Source of the DNA: Heloderma charlesbogerti
Taxonomy: Eukaryota > Chordata > Lepidosauria > Squamata > Helodermatidae
Direction of reading: 5' to 3'
Assembly (NCBI GenBank): GCA_026122225.1
Contig: JANEZZ010000463.1
Coordinates: 806,001-870,000, forward strand
Length of the DNA: 64,000 nucleotides
Both the position numbers and the translations under genes were made by a program. The notes beneath the pieces were generated by a model that made no database searches, had not been told where the DNA came from, and saw only the letters and a list, made by a program, of their open reading frames with translations. Below, piece by piece: positions 30,603 to 42,330 of the stretch (positions are counted from its first letter, which is position 1; the number at the start of each line of letters is the position of its first letter).

Positions 30603-32255
30603 GTAAGAGCACTCTATGGATGAAAGAGCACTAAGACCAGCATGGCAGTCTTGGGAAATGCATCATTTTCTCTTATCTCATAAAAGTCCGCACTGGATAT
30701 GGGAGAATGGAGCTCACTCCCAGAGAGAACCTGGCAACATTAGTACAGATAAAATGGAACAGAATTAAGATAGATAAAATACCTGAAAGGGAATTGATAC
30801 AGAACAAATCTCTATCTTTTTTCCCCTGAGAAAACTGGCACACAGGGCAGACTCAGCCAGTAATCAGATTTATACCACTCTTTCCTGGAACTGGATAGAA
30901 TCCCCTACTGTACTGCTTACATCTCCTTCTTATCCCACTAGCTGTTGCAATAAATCCTATTCCTTTAAAAGCTTGATGGCCATTAGGCCTATATTCCTCC
31001 CACCAAAGCAACACAGTGTTCCAGGAATGTTTTCCTTCCTCGCCTTCTGTAATATAGAGCCAGATTTCCACAAGCTTCAGCAGGGAAGGGATGTGAGAAA
31101 GCATTTTTGCCACTGCCATTTTGACCTTTTGGGCCCCTGTAACATTGTCATGTAGAAATCCAAACCTGAAAAGATTCCCCTTGCTGTAGAGCTCTTAGAG
31201 GAATAGCAGTTCCCTTCCTGGGATGAGTTGGCATCTCCATTTTGTAATAAAGTTTCCCTCTCAGGTTGGGATCTGTAAACTAGGGCTTGAACAAGTAGTG
31301 CTTTTGAAATCCATAAGTTACATCCAAGGACAGCAGAACATCCACTGTATAGCTATTATTTACCTAAAATTCATAGTTATTTGCATTCATTGAATGGCCA
31401 CATTATACCTACCTGCTGACTTGTTCAGGGGCAATGCAGGCTAAAACTTCAAATAAAGAAATGCCACTATGACCCTTTGTAAATAGTGTTCATTTTAATG
31501 TACAATTAACCATCTTGGGGGGGCTCTCTGACAGGGTCTTCAGATGAATGAGGTTATAGTGTGCTTCTGTTTACTTCAGTGAATACTGGATTTTGAATAT
31601 GGATGTTTAGTTTCTGAGAACTTTGGCAAAAAAATAACTTCAGCGGCTTTGGCTAAAATCAGGAGTGGATCCATAGTTTCATACTTGTTATATGCATACA
31701 CCAACCAACCATGAAGTGCATATTTAGAATTTCCATCCCATTCATCCTTAGGCCATGTTATTAAAGTCACCTCAAACCATTCTTACAGCATTTCTGAGGT
31801 TCAGGATTCAACAAATCTCTCGGGGAAGGGAGTTCTATAAGTGTTGGGCTGGCCCTAAGAATGCTATTAATGTGCCCTCTTGTTAAACCTTGGCACTCTC
31901 ACTTGATTTTAATCTCTGGGAGAAGAGTTAGGATCATGATGGATTATAAGGGAGGAGGCAGTTTCTAACATGCATGTATGCCAATTGATATCCCATCACT
32001 CAATGAACGGCAGCTTAATCTGTGAATTGCCTCCAATTAACAGGATTGTGTTTTCAATACAGGTAGGAAATCTTTATTTGTTTGTCATCTTTGATCTGTG
32101 ATGGTTATTTTACAAATGTAAGTCATCACTTGATATTCCAGTCACTAAGTGATTAATATATTCATGAACTGATTCCAAACTATGTAGCAGGTCCTGAGCC
32201 ATTTAGGGCTTTGTAAGTCAAAATGAGTCCATTGAATTGAGCCCAAATAATTATG
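30603..32255. other. Intron DNA, no gene recognised
   Basis: Intronic sequence. A possible antisense LINE remnant (ccatttagggctttgtaagtc, near 32200) precedes the MITE at 32257. It also holds a 19-bp duplicate of the upstream exon boundary at 32056-32074. Confidence 0.45.
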
Positions 32256-32256
32256 G

Positions 32257-32393
32257 CAGGGGTGCGCAACTTTTGGCCCACCAGGTGTTTGGCCTACAAC
32301 TCCTATCATCCCTCACCATTGGCTATGCTGGCTAGGTAGCTGAAGGGAATTGTAGGCCAAAACATCTGGAGGGCCAGAAGTTTCCCACTCCTG
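32257..32393. mobile_element. Palindromic hAT-type MITE (137 bp)
   Basis: Ends caggggtg and cactcctg, with inner arms ggcctacaactcc and gaattgtaggcc forming a long imperfect hairpin. The flanks aattatgg (32249-32256) and aattctgg (32394-32401) are an 8-bp duplication with one mismatch. Confidence 0.75.
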
Positions 32394-32401
32394 AATTCTG
32401 G

Positions 32402-33225
32402 GGAGCAGTGCTTCAAACATTGGTGTAATGTGCCTTCAATGATCCATGTCATCAGGAGACAGGTTGCCATATTGTGCTGCAACGAACCATCTTATCTTGG
32501 TCTTGTCCAGATTTGCCTCAGTATGTTTGCCCAAATCTAGTCCTTCACCATGGCCAGACAATTGTTTAACCAGTGAGACAAAGGAACCTGTGTGTGATTG
32601 GGGGGAAGGTGGTGTGGGGAGACTTGTCAGACTTGCATGGAACAAATGGAAACCACTTGAAAGTATTGCACAGTGCCTGCCATGTTCTGCAGTAAGTTCT
32701 GAATTTACTTCTAAACACAAATCTCATAAAATTCAAAGTTTCCTGTGAATATTCTGGTCCAGTGTTGTATAGTTATAAGTACTGTGCTTATTTCTAGTTA
32801 TCTAGAGATTAGTTCTGAACTCCTGTTCTTCCCATAATATTGTGATTGTTCCAAAGTCTTTTGTCCTGTTATCTGACATTCCTCACTTTTAAGCTACAAG
32901 CAACAACTCCCAGCTTTGAGTAGTCATTTTGACATCATAAAACAACCCTATATAGTCAATAGGCTTCTTGTTGTTTTTCTCTTGTGTCAAAATATTATTC
33001 GTAGGCTAACCTTTTCCATTTGCTACAGACTCATTCAGAATGTCAGGCTTGGACACCTAAAAGCTACACTTTGGGATGCAGTTCTTGGAGGACTTATTCC
33101 TGAGTAGCCCCATTTTAAATTCAGTGAGATTTATCTGGAATTTGAGACTTGAGAATTACATCCCTGATACCGTAGTAATACGTGCAGTTCCAGTTTAATC
33201 GAAACTTATTCCTACTGTTGATTAA
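32402..33225. other. Intron DNA, possible antisense LINE remnant
   Basis: The first part (32402-32600) continues the weak LINE-like antisense match seen before the MITE. The rest is unassigned. Confidence 0.3.
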
Positions 33226-34630
33226 ACTGCCTTGGTCACCCTGTGGGATGACCTCTGCCGGGAGAGGGACAGGGGGAGTGCGACCCTGTTGATTCTCCTG
33301 GACCTCTCAGCGGCTTTCGATACCATCGACCATGGTATCCTTCTGGATAGGTTGTCTGGGTTGGGAGTAGGAGGCACTGCACTACAGTGGTTCCGCTCCT
33401 ACTTGGATGGCTGATTCCAGAAGGTGGTGCTGGGGGATTATTGCTCTGTGCCATGGCAATTGTGCCATGGGGTTCCACAGGGCTCTATTTTCTCCCCCAT
33501 GCTGTTTAACATCTACATGAAACCGCTGGGGGAGGTTATCCGGAGGTGTGGGCTGAGGTGCCATCAATATGCAGATGACACCCAGCTCTACCTCTCTTTT
33601 ACATCAAAACCAGGTGAGGCAGTGACTGTTCTGAATCAGTGCCTGGGCACGGTAATGGACTGGATGAGGGCTAATAAACTGAATCCAGACAAGACAGAGG
33701 TACTGTTAGTGGGTGGTTCGTCTGCCCGGCTAGGTGATATTCAACCTGTTCTGGAGGGGGTTGCACTCCCCCTAAAGGATCAGGTTCGTAGTTTGGGGGT
33801 GCTCTTGGATCCAGAACTGTCACTTGAGGCACAGGTGAACTCAGTGGCACGGAGCACTTTTTATCAGCTTAGGCTGGTATACCAACTACGCCCTTATCTG
33901 GACAGAGATAGCCTTGCTACAGTTATCCATGCTCTGATAACTTCTCATCTGGATTACTGCAATGCGTTATACGTGGGGCTGCCTTTGAAAACGGTCCGGA
34001 AACTTCAGCTGGTCCAAAATAGGGCAGCAAGATTGTTATCAGGGACTGGCCTGCGAGCTCATATTACGCCAGTACTTTTCCAGCTGCACTGGCTGCCAGT
34101 CCATTTCCGGGCCCGATTCAAAGTGCTGGTGTTAACATTCAAAGCCCTTAACGGCTTGGGGCCAGGTTATCTGAAGGATCGCCTCCTCCCATATGTGCCT
34201 GCCCAGACCTTAAGATCATCATCAGCGGCCCTTCTCCGTGAGCCCCTGCCAAAGGAAGTGAGGCGGGTGGCTACCAGGAGGAGGGCTTTTTCTGCTGTGG
34301 CACCCCGGCTCTGGAATGAGCTCCCTAGTGAGGTTCGCCTGGCGCCTACATTGTATTCCTTTCGGCGCCAGGTGAAGACCTTTTTATTTTCCCAGGCATT
34401 TTAGCATTTTAGCTTTCTAAATGTTTATCTTTGCTGTTTTAAATCTGTATTTTAAACTCCTGCACTGCTGCTAGGTTTTATTGTGGTTGTATTGTTATAT
34501 TGTGGTTTTAATGTTCTGTATATTTTAAATTGTTTTATTGTGTGTTGCTTGGATTTAATTTTTGTGAACCGCCCAGAGAGCTTCGGCTATTGGGCGGTAT
34601 AGAAATGAAATAAATAAATAAATAAAAATA
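33226..34630 (+). mobile_element. L2-type LINE, 5' truncated, RT nearly intact
   Basis: It encodes the RT from [20 protein letters not shown] (about 33294) through [20 protein letters not shown], the YADD active site (33568-33579), [19 protein letters not shown], and the C-terminal [13 protein letters not shown] and [14 protein letters not shown]. It then has a 3' UTR ending ggcggtatagaaatg plus AAATA repeats. One in-frame TGA (33412-33414) is the only defect in about 390 codons, so it is a fairly young copy. The endonuclease and ORF1 are absent. It lies in a semaphorin intron, sense to the gene. Confidence 0.9.
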
Positions 34631-36739
34631 TTTCAGAAAGATTAAAAACAATTTCCTTGAGGAACTGGGCTCTGATGAAGAGTACTTTTGTTTTTTTTCA
34701 CTCCGCCAACAGAATCCCAACAGGCCCAAGATATAGATAGTAAATACATGGGCAGGTGGTTCATTCACAAATGTAAGTAATAGGCTTAATGGCAAAAGCC
34801 AAATGTCAATGGATGATTGTAGAATGCTGAATACAGCAAGATAGTAAACTAGCAGTGGTGCAGAGATGCCTGAAGGTGCACTTTGCTGCAATGCCATCAA
34901 TATATTTCACAGTGAAGTGGGGCGGGGGGGGGGGAGGAGTATACTTCACGCCTGCGTTAGGTTGAGGAATTTTACAAAATGACTTAAAAGGTTCATTTTG
35001 TTCTGGTTTTGATTAACTGAACTGTTTTAGCTCAATGGCTGGCCAATTAATCAATTAGTTGACTGCAAAACAATATTGAGGGTTGGTGTGATGTTCATTT
35101 CTCTGAGGCTCACATTGCTGGGAGCTTTCTCTGCTGGAAATTTTCCTTAAACCCTGGTGGATGCAGCTGCCTACAAAGTAACATATCTCTTAATACCTCC
35201 AGGGGTTTTCCATGTGTCATCATTCAGTACAATCCCAACAGGCAAGCAAATAACTCGACTTGCATTCTTTTTCACTGTACCCTTTAGCCTGTATACCTGC
35301 CCTAAAGCAGCTGCCTGTGTGGTCTGTAAACCGAGTCTCCAGCACACATCTCCGTGCACACAGTACACATGTACAGCATGCACCCAAGCAGCAGAGAATG
35401 ATGGAAGAGGTGGAAACAGGCGGGGAGGAGTTGGTCCAAGCCCCGAAGTAGCAATGTGAATTAATTTCAAAAACTTTGCTCTGAAAGTATCAGTTTGCAC
35501 AATAATCACTGCTGTGTGCTGCTTTAAATATTTATGCCTCAAGTTCCATTCCTCCACTATCAGGAAGGAGCGGATCTGCAGTTCAGTCTCCCAGGGCTAG
35601 CACATGGGAACAGAAAGCTGGCATCTCCTCCCTTCAGCTGAAATGGAGTTCATTGTCATTATTGCCAGAAGCCAGTGCTTTGATTCTGTATAGAGAACCC
35701 CAGCTCTAGGTGTGTGGAAAACATAGGGGAGATCTGTGAACTGCAAGAACATAAGAGCAGACATACCGTGCCAAATCAGTGGTCCGAGGTCCTTGTATCT
35801 GACAGTGACCCATAGTAGATGCAGTGGAGGAAATCGACAGGACCCTGGGAAAAGGACAGAGTGTGCCGTTCCCTGTAATTTAATCACAATATCGATTAGC
35901 CTCTGTCCTTGGGACAATGTGACTTAAATGAGGATGGACAGCCCGGCTATTTTAGCCAATAGCAATTGATGTTCTGACTCCTGCTCCTCCCAGTTTTGTT
36001 TTTCGAAGTATTTATATTATTGACAGTCACTACAGCTCATAGTAGTCAAGCCTGATCTACGCAAACAGCAGGTGAGGTGATAAAACTGTTCCTGGACTAT
36101 ACATCATTTCAGACTGTGGGTGAAGAATCACATAATTGAATGCCCTCCCATTAAAAAAACAAATGCCTTACCCATAAAAGACTAGATGTCAGGAATAATG
36201 GATTTAACTAGGATTGCAACATGATTAAGCAATTAATAAACTCTCATGAACAGGCTTTAAAAAATATTTATTGATTATATTTGCGTGTGGAAGTATCCTT
36301 TCTTTACTTTGTCTTTAGATTATGCATGTATGTATCATAGCAGGCATCATCTTAGAAGAGGCATTCCGTGCATGTACTAGTTCACACATGCATGTACATA
36401 TCTCAGTCACGTAACAAGATGATTTGAAACTGAATATGTGAACTGACTACATTCGGAAAGCACTGTGTTCAGGATAATGGTGAGGAGATGTTGAATCTCT
36501 GTCTTTGGTGTTTTGACCTGTGTTGGCTTCTTCATACAAGTGAGCCATCCCTCAATGCTGTAGCCATCAAATTATGAATGTGCTTATAAGAACCAGCCCA
36601 TAGTGTGCTTCTGTTGCTTAGAAAGAGGCTTGTTTTCCTCTTTCTCATCTCCCTCTTGAACTTCTATTCCCACATCCTGTGTAAATCCCAGTCTTTCTAT
36701 GTAAATCTCACTGTGTTTTATTGCTTAATTTTTCTCCAG
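34631..36739. other. Intron DNA; G homopolymer, otherwise unassigned
   Basis: A G-rich run (ggggcgggggggggggg) lies at about 34918-34935. Overlapping opposite-strand frames at 35157-35557 have no domain support. The end is the T-rich acceptor before 36740. Confidence 0.45.
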
Positions 36740-37025
36740 AGCCCAACTTCATCGCTGCCTATGACATTGGTTTGTTTACTTACTTCTTTTTCCGTGAGAA
36801 TGCTGTAGAACATGACTGTGGAAAAACCGTCTATTCTCGTGTGGCAAGGGTTTGCAAAAATGACATTGGGGGGAGATTTTTGTTGGAGGACACATGGACA
36901 ACATTCACGAAGGCTCGGCTGAATTGCTCCCGCTCTGGAGAAATCCCTTTTTACTACAATGAACTGCAAAGCACTTTTTATCTTCCTGAACAAGATTTGA
37001 TCTATGGAGTGTTCACTACCAATGT
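36740..37025 (+). CDS. SEMA5B: SEMA5B exon (286 nt, phase 1/2), sema domain
   Basis: Acceptor tttttctccag, donor gtgagt. It is the longest exon here: EPNFIAAYDIGLFTYFFFRE, HDCGKTVYSRVARVCKND, WTTFTKARLNCS, and YNELQSTFYLPEQD with GVFTTNV. It contains the canonical sema FFRENAVE, RVARVCKND and WTTFxKARLxC blocks, with four cysteines (HDC, RVC, LNC and their partners in neighbouring exons) and an NCS glycosylation site. It ends two bases into the Val codon completed by the a of the next exon. The short-intron L2 at 33226 and the MITE/L2 complex at 37237 flank it. Confidence 0.97.
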
Positions 37026-37236
37026 GTGAGTTTGTTGTTTTTCTTGCTCCCTGTTTAGTTCTACTGCCTCTCTCCTTTTTCTAGTAATGGGACTTTTTCT
37101 TATGGTGAGCAAATGGGACTCGGGTAAAGAGGATGTGCAGAAACCCACAAATTCAAAGAGGCAGAACTCCATTTCAATTTTTAATTAAAAATTACACACC
37201 ATGACCTCTGGGACACAAGAATAGTAAGGTACCTAG

Positions 37237-38936
37237 TAGTGATGGGCAGACATGCAAAGTTTGAGTTTGTTGAGGTTATACAAATCCTTCCTTGAAACTC
37301 ATTTCACCTTGTTTATGTTCGCAAAAATAAGTGTCTTTTTTATCAGTAAAAATGCACATTTTAATTGGAAAAAATGTGCATTTTTTAAAAAACAAACAAA
37401 CAATTTTTCCCAATTTAAAAAATATGCTTTTTTCTTATCAAAAATGCACATTTCGCCCATAGGTTAAAGTGTGAAAACGCGGATTTTGGGTGGATTTTTT
37501 GCACAACTGTGCACTTTTGAATGCTAACGCAAGTTTGGGAAATTGCAAACAAGTTTGGGCTCTGGATAGGGGTGAATGCTCCTTCCTTGTTCTCCTCGAC
37601 CTCTCAGCGGCTTTCGATACCGTTGACCACGATATCCTCCTGGACCGCCTGGAGGGGTTGGGCATTGGGGACACTGTATTGCGGTGGTTCCGGTCCTTCC
37701 TCTCCGGCAGGTACCAGAGGGTAGCACCGGGAGAGGAAGTTTCGGACCCGTGGCCACTTACTTGTGGGGTGCCACAGGGTCCATCCTCTCCCCGATGCTA
37801 TTTAACATCTATGTGAAGCCGCTGGGGGCTATCATCAGGAGGTTTGGGGTGCAGTGTCATCAATATGCGGATGACACGCAGCTCTACCTCTTGTTTAAAT
37901 CTTCACCAAGGTTGGCCGTAGAATCCCTGTCCAAATGTCTGGAGACGGTGAGTGGCTGGATGGGGAGGAATAGGCTGAAGCTGAACCCTGACAAGACCGA
38001 GGTACTTTTGGTGGGAGACAAGAGGAGGCTGGGGGATGTTGACCTGGTGTTGAATGGGGTACGGCTACCCTTGAAAGACCAGGTCCGCAGCCTGGGGGTC
38101 ATTTTGGACTCCCAGCTGTCCATGGAGGCTCAGGTGTCAGCTGTGAGCCGGACAGCGCTGTATTAACTCCATCTGATACGGCGGCTGCGCCCCTTCCTTC
38201 CCAACCATCTGCTCCCATCGGTAGTACATGCCCTGGTCTCCTCTCGTTTAGACTACTGTAATGCGCTCTATGTGGGGTTATCCTTGAAGACGGTTCGGAA
38301 ACGGCAGCTGGTACAGAACGCGGCAGCTCGCCTGATTAAAGGCAGCCGCCGGCGAGATCACATCACTCCAGTGCTGAAGGAGTTGCACTGGTTACCAGTT
38401 GTTTTCCAGGCCAAATTCAAGGTGTTGGTTTTGACCTTTAAAACCCTATATGGTTCCGGCCCAGCCTATCCTAAGGAGCGCCTCCAGCAGCACCAGACAG
38501 GCCGCTTAACAAGATCAGCCTCGGATGGCCTTCTCTCTGTCCCATCAGCCAGGACAGCTAGACTGGTGGGGACGAGGGAGAGGGCCTTTTCTGTGGTGGC
38601 CCCCACTCTGTGGAACTCCCTCCCTAGGGAACTCCGTCATGCCCCCTCTTTAATGAGCTTCCGTCGTGCATTAAAAACGTTGTTGTTCAGGCAGGCATTT
38701 GGGGTGGGTTAGGGTATTTTAGAAAATGTTTTTATTGTAGAATTGTATTGTTTTAAACTGTTTTTATTGTATGTTGTACATCGCCCAGAGTGGCTGGGTG
38801 ACCAGCCAGATGTGTGATTAATACATTTAATAATAAATAAATAATAAATAAATGGCGTTCGTGCTCGCATTGGGGGTTGCAAACAGGACATGTTCGTATG
38901 ATTTGCGAACAGGAACAAAATTCTTGTATGTCCCTA
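37237..38936. mobile_element. hAT-type MITE of the TAGGGATG family split by an L2 insertion
   Basis: The left end tagtgatgggcagacatgc and the right end cttgtatgtcccta are imperfect inverted repeats. Flanks gtacctag (37229-37236) and gtacctca (38937-38944) share six of eight bases. The MITE body (37237-37555 and 38854-38936) has the same tgcacattt/ttgcaaac words as 28945-29351. The middle is an L2. Confidence 0.55.
37555..38853 (+). mobile_element. L2-type LINE, 5' truncated, nested in a MITE
   Basis: RT from [22 protein letters not shown] (about 37567), with a one-base shift near 37780 inside the GVPQGS box, the YADD box intact at 37864-37875, and a TAA at 38164-38166. [19 protein letters not shown] and the C-terminus FRRALKTLLFRQAF follow. 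The 3' UTR ends catcgcccagagtggctggg with AATAA repeats, a different tail from the 33226 copy and thus another subfamily. It belongs with the fragment at 1-1183. Confidence 0.88.
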
Positions 38937-38944
38937 GTACCTCA

Positions 38945-39840
38945 TGGTAGATTTTTTTTTCTTTTTCTATTTAATTATTTCAATTGGTAGTAGCAGTGTA
39001 CCCTGTTTAGAACAATATATTTCTAGTATGGACTTTGAAAATTCAAGGGGGATCGGTGGAAGGACAGGGCAGACAGAAGAAGGAGACATGTCTTCTTTCC
39101 CTTTGCACCCATGCTTACAATCCCCTCTCCCCAATCCTGATGTCTCCCTGAGTGATCTGATAGTATTGGCTGCTTGACCTAATGGCATTTCAAACATGGA
39201 AATCCCTCTTTTAAGCAAGATTGCTTCAAGGGCAGATGAAGGAACTATGTGAAACTGCAGTTGGGGAAAAGGAGGAATTTCTCCCTTGTCCTTCTCCCTG
39301 TTAGTGTATGCCTCTATGAGGTCAGCAAGCTAACATATGCAGTGTGTTAGTCTTTCAACCTGCGTTTAATCTGGGAACTATCTAGGCAATGATCATTGAG
39401 ATTTTTAACAACTGCAAATTGTCTGCTATTCTTGGCCAAATATGAGCACTTGTAGACTGGTTTGAAGGCCTTGTCACCTGAATGCCACCAACCACTGTAT
39501 TTGTGCAGAACGCAAGGACTCTGAGGAGAGATCCTCCCCAACCTCCAGTTAATGACTGTACTATAACCTCAACTACTAGGAGATTCAAGGGCCTTGAGAC
39601 TAAGCACTCAGATGCCAGTAATGAGACTTATAGGGGGGTTGGAGTCGAGGAAGTTAATCTTTCCCTGCACAGAAACACATACTATTTTCTACCCACCAAT
39701 TAGCCTCTTCAACTGTCTTCTGAACAAATGGCAAATATCTAATAGAATAAATATTTTTATTCTTAAACACTTGCAGTCTTCCCTGAAATATTCCAGTTCC
39801 AAGAATGGCTTAGAATTTTTTTTCTATTATCCAACTGAAA
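38945..39840. other. Intron DNA, no gene recognised
   Basis: Unassigned intronic sequence with short overlapping frames only. Confidence 0.4.
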
Positions 39841-40254
39841 GGCTGCATTCAGACGTCAAGATCACCATGGTTTATTGTGAAGGGAACAAGGCTTGCATAC
39901 CCCCTCCTCTCTTCCAGAGAAGGAGTTCAGAAGCTTTTGCTTCTGTTTTTGGTTAAACACATATTGCATCTGAACCCTAAACTGATGTTAATTTTAACTA
40001 TGGCTTATTTGAAACAAACCAATTCCATAACCCTTGGTTTGTTTCAGACAAATCATAGTTAAGATTAACTACAGTTTGTCAAGTTCAGAAGAAACGGCAA
40101 GCTGTGGATAATCAAAATCAGAAGCTAAAACTTCCAAACTCCCTCTCACTGCTGTACCAGAGGAGGAGAGGGGAGGGAACACATGCATCCAAGGCTCAAT
40201 GTAGCTTAATGCCTTCAAAATAAACCATGGTTTATTATGATGTCTGAAAGAAAC
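39841..40254. mobile_element. Palindromic MITE with ccatggtttatt arms
   Basis: The left end gcattcagacgtcaagatca leads into ccatggtttattgtga. The right end has aaaccatggtttattatgat, then gtctgaa, so the two ends are inverted copies. The interior contains more inverted words (aaactatgg/catagtt). It resembles the element at 61032-61496. Confidence 0.6.
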
Positions 40255-40637
40255 AATAGAGAGATTAGGTTGAGGAAGTTACAGCACCTCAATGGAACAT
40301 TGTTTCCAAAGGAACATCAGCAAATAAGCAAAGTTTTACACTAGTGTCTTGTAAACCTAAGATTAGATCTGTAAACTCTAATAATTGTAAGGCAAAATAG
40401 GTGGTTCCTCATTTCATTTTATTCCTTCGCTATTTTTTAGCTGCAGCATCTCCCCACATCATACAGTTTGTGATACTTATATTAGCACATTCTTCAGTCT
40501 ATATATAGACATCATATTTAACCAGTCCAGAAAAAGACATAATTCAATGTTCCTGAACACATTATTGGTGCATCTAAGGGTTTCTCTCTAAACTATATGT
40601 AAGCCTTCCCTTGCTAACAGGGACTTAGGCATCTATG
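40255..40637. other. Intron DNA, no gene recognised
   Basis: No motif, exon or repeat boundary seen. Confidence 0.4.
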
Positions 40638-40726
40638 GCTGCAATGCTAGGCACACTTACCTGGGAGCAATCCTCATAGAACACAGTGGGACTTAGTTCT
40701 CAGTCAACATGCATAGGATTGTGCTG
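40638..40726. mobile_element. Short palindromic MITE (ataggattg family)
   Basis: Ggctgcaatgctaggcac at the left and gcataggattgtgct at the right are inverted ends. Internal cagtgggacttagttctcag matches the family word caatgggacttatttccaag of the copy at 53804. Confidence 0.6.
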
Positions 40727-41359
40727 TTAGTATCAGTAGAAAAAAGTCAGCAGAAAAAAAGACAGCAGCTCCAATCTTAGACCAAGGCACGCAGAGGGAA
40801 GCCTCAAAAGTTGCTAGAGAAAAGTGTTTATTATGCCTAATGTTTCGAGTATAACATGCTGTTTGTCAGAGGCAGTAGACACTTCTTGTCTCCTGCACAT
40901 GCTTTCCCAAGAGCATCTGAAGTGACTACTGCCTCTGATTAAGATTATGTTATATTCAATACATGTTAGACGTTATAAGCAATTGGACTGTATTTGCAAA
41001 TAAAGAATATGATTTTCTTTAGTACCTTTTGAGGTTGTCTTCCTTTATTTAATTTCTTTTAATGTCCTAGTCCATACCAATGCTTCTTCTTCATGGTGTT
41101 GCTGCGATCCCACACATGAGTTCTATACCTGTGCAAGGCCTGTTTTGGAAGCTAGACTAGAGTTCTGAAGGGCATCTTGCTGTCACCCTCCAGTCGCATG
41201 CTCAAAGTGGTATGGCTCCCATCTTTCCATTCAGTTCCATTCTGACCGCCACAGTAGGAACGTGTAAGAACACTGCTTAGACTTACATATAAACAAAATG
41301 TTTTTGTTTGTGTATGTATTTATTCCATCTGTCCTCTTAGTGTTAATTCAGTTTTGCCA
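40727..41359. other. Intron DNA, unassigned repeat-like segment
   Basis: Around 40790-41000 there are repeat-like words (gttatattcaatacatgtt, aataaagaatatg), but no class could be assigned. Confidence 0.3.
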
Positions 41360-42030
41360 TTTGTTTGCTTTGCAGTTTTACTTCCTTTTGGTGTGAGTTT
41401 TCCCTCAGGCATCTTTGCTGGATGCCTCAGGCACAGCAGGCTACCCATTTCTGCAAGTGTTCACCTTGCAGGGGCAAGTTGCTAACTTCTGATGACCACA
41501 CTCTTTGCCCTCTGTGGTTAGGGAAAAGCCATCCCATGGATGGCATCAAGCCTTCATGGGACAGATGAGGATAGATGGGATGTCCTGTCTGAAGGTCCTC
41601 CTTTGAGAGTGGACTCTGGGGGTCATGGATTTGGGTACACCAAGATCCAGGCCTTCAGTGCTCTGTTCTGCATCAGCACCTTCCATGGGCCTGTTAAGGG
41701 AACAGATGGTTGTGGTTTCTTCTGGCTCTGCCAAGACACTGTCTTCAGAGGAAGTGTGTGGTGTTTCATCAGAGGCTGCTTTGACATTTCAGCTCCTGCA
41801 ATGTTGGGGCCCCCTGCCTCAGACCCTAGCTGTGAAGGTCTCTCTCTTATAAACTTATCATGGTGCATCTCATTCAGAGATTCTTGGGTCTCCTGGGAGC
41901 CACCACAGCAGTTAACCCACTTGTACAACTGTACAGGAGACTAATACAACCCTGGCCTAACCAGAATGTCTCCGACCTTCTGGATCCTCAGTCCATGCTG
42001 TTGGCCTTACCTTCCAGGGTAAGCAGGTAC
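41360..42030 (+). pseudogene. Possible DIRS-like gag fragment
   Basis: A reading at about 41440-41535 gives FCKCSPCRGKLLTSDDHTLC followed by LGKSHPMD. A CxxC pair plus DxHxLCxxxLGxxH is the pattern of the Gag zinc finger in DIRS-type retrotransposons (family knowledge). Downstream frames shift several times. No tyrosine recombinase or RT is present. It could also be a host zinc-finger remnant. Assignment is by pattern only. Confidence 0.4.
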
Positions 42031-42183
42031 CTGAGGTAGTGAGCTGATTCTCACAACTCTCTCTGAGGGATCCATTTCTCTTGATGTATTCCATTCATAA
42101 TGTTAATGGTTGGGGAGCAAACTGTGGGGGCCTTCACGATGCCCCCTGGTCTCCTGTGGAGAGAGAAATCTATATAAATGCAC

Positions 42184-42330
42184 TAGAATTGTTAAGAACA
42201 TAAGAAGAGCCATGCTAGATCAGACCAAGGGTCCATCCAGTCCAGCATTCTGTTCACACAGTGGCCAACCAGCTGTTGACGGGAAACTCACAAGCATCCG
42301 GATCCTTGCCCGATTACATCCCTTGTAAAT
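42184..42330. repeat. Interspersed repeat fragment
   Basis: Gaacataagaagagccatgc, tccatccagtccagcattct and cacagtggccaaccagc form a chunk that occurs widely in squamate genomes, in the order seen in retroposon ends. The class is unresolved. Confidence 0.5.

Noticed and set aside
35157..35557. Opposite overlapping frames of 100 and 128 codons
   Set aside because: No domain, splice context or codon signal. It is intronic.
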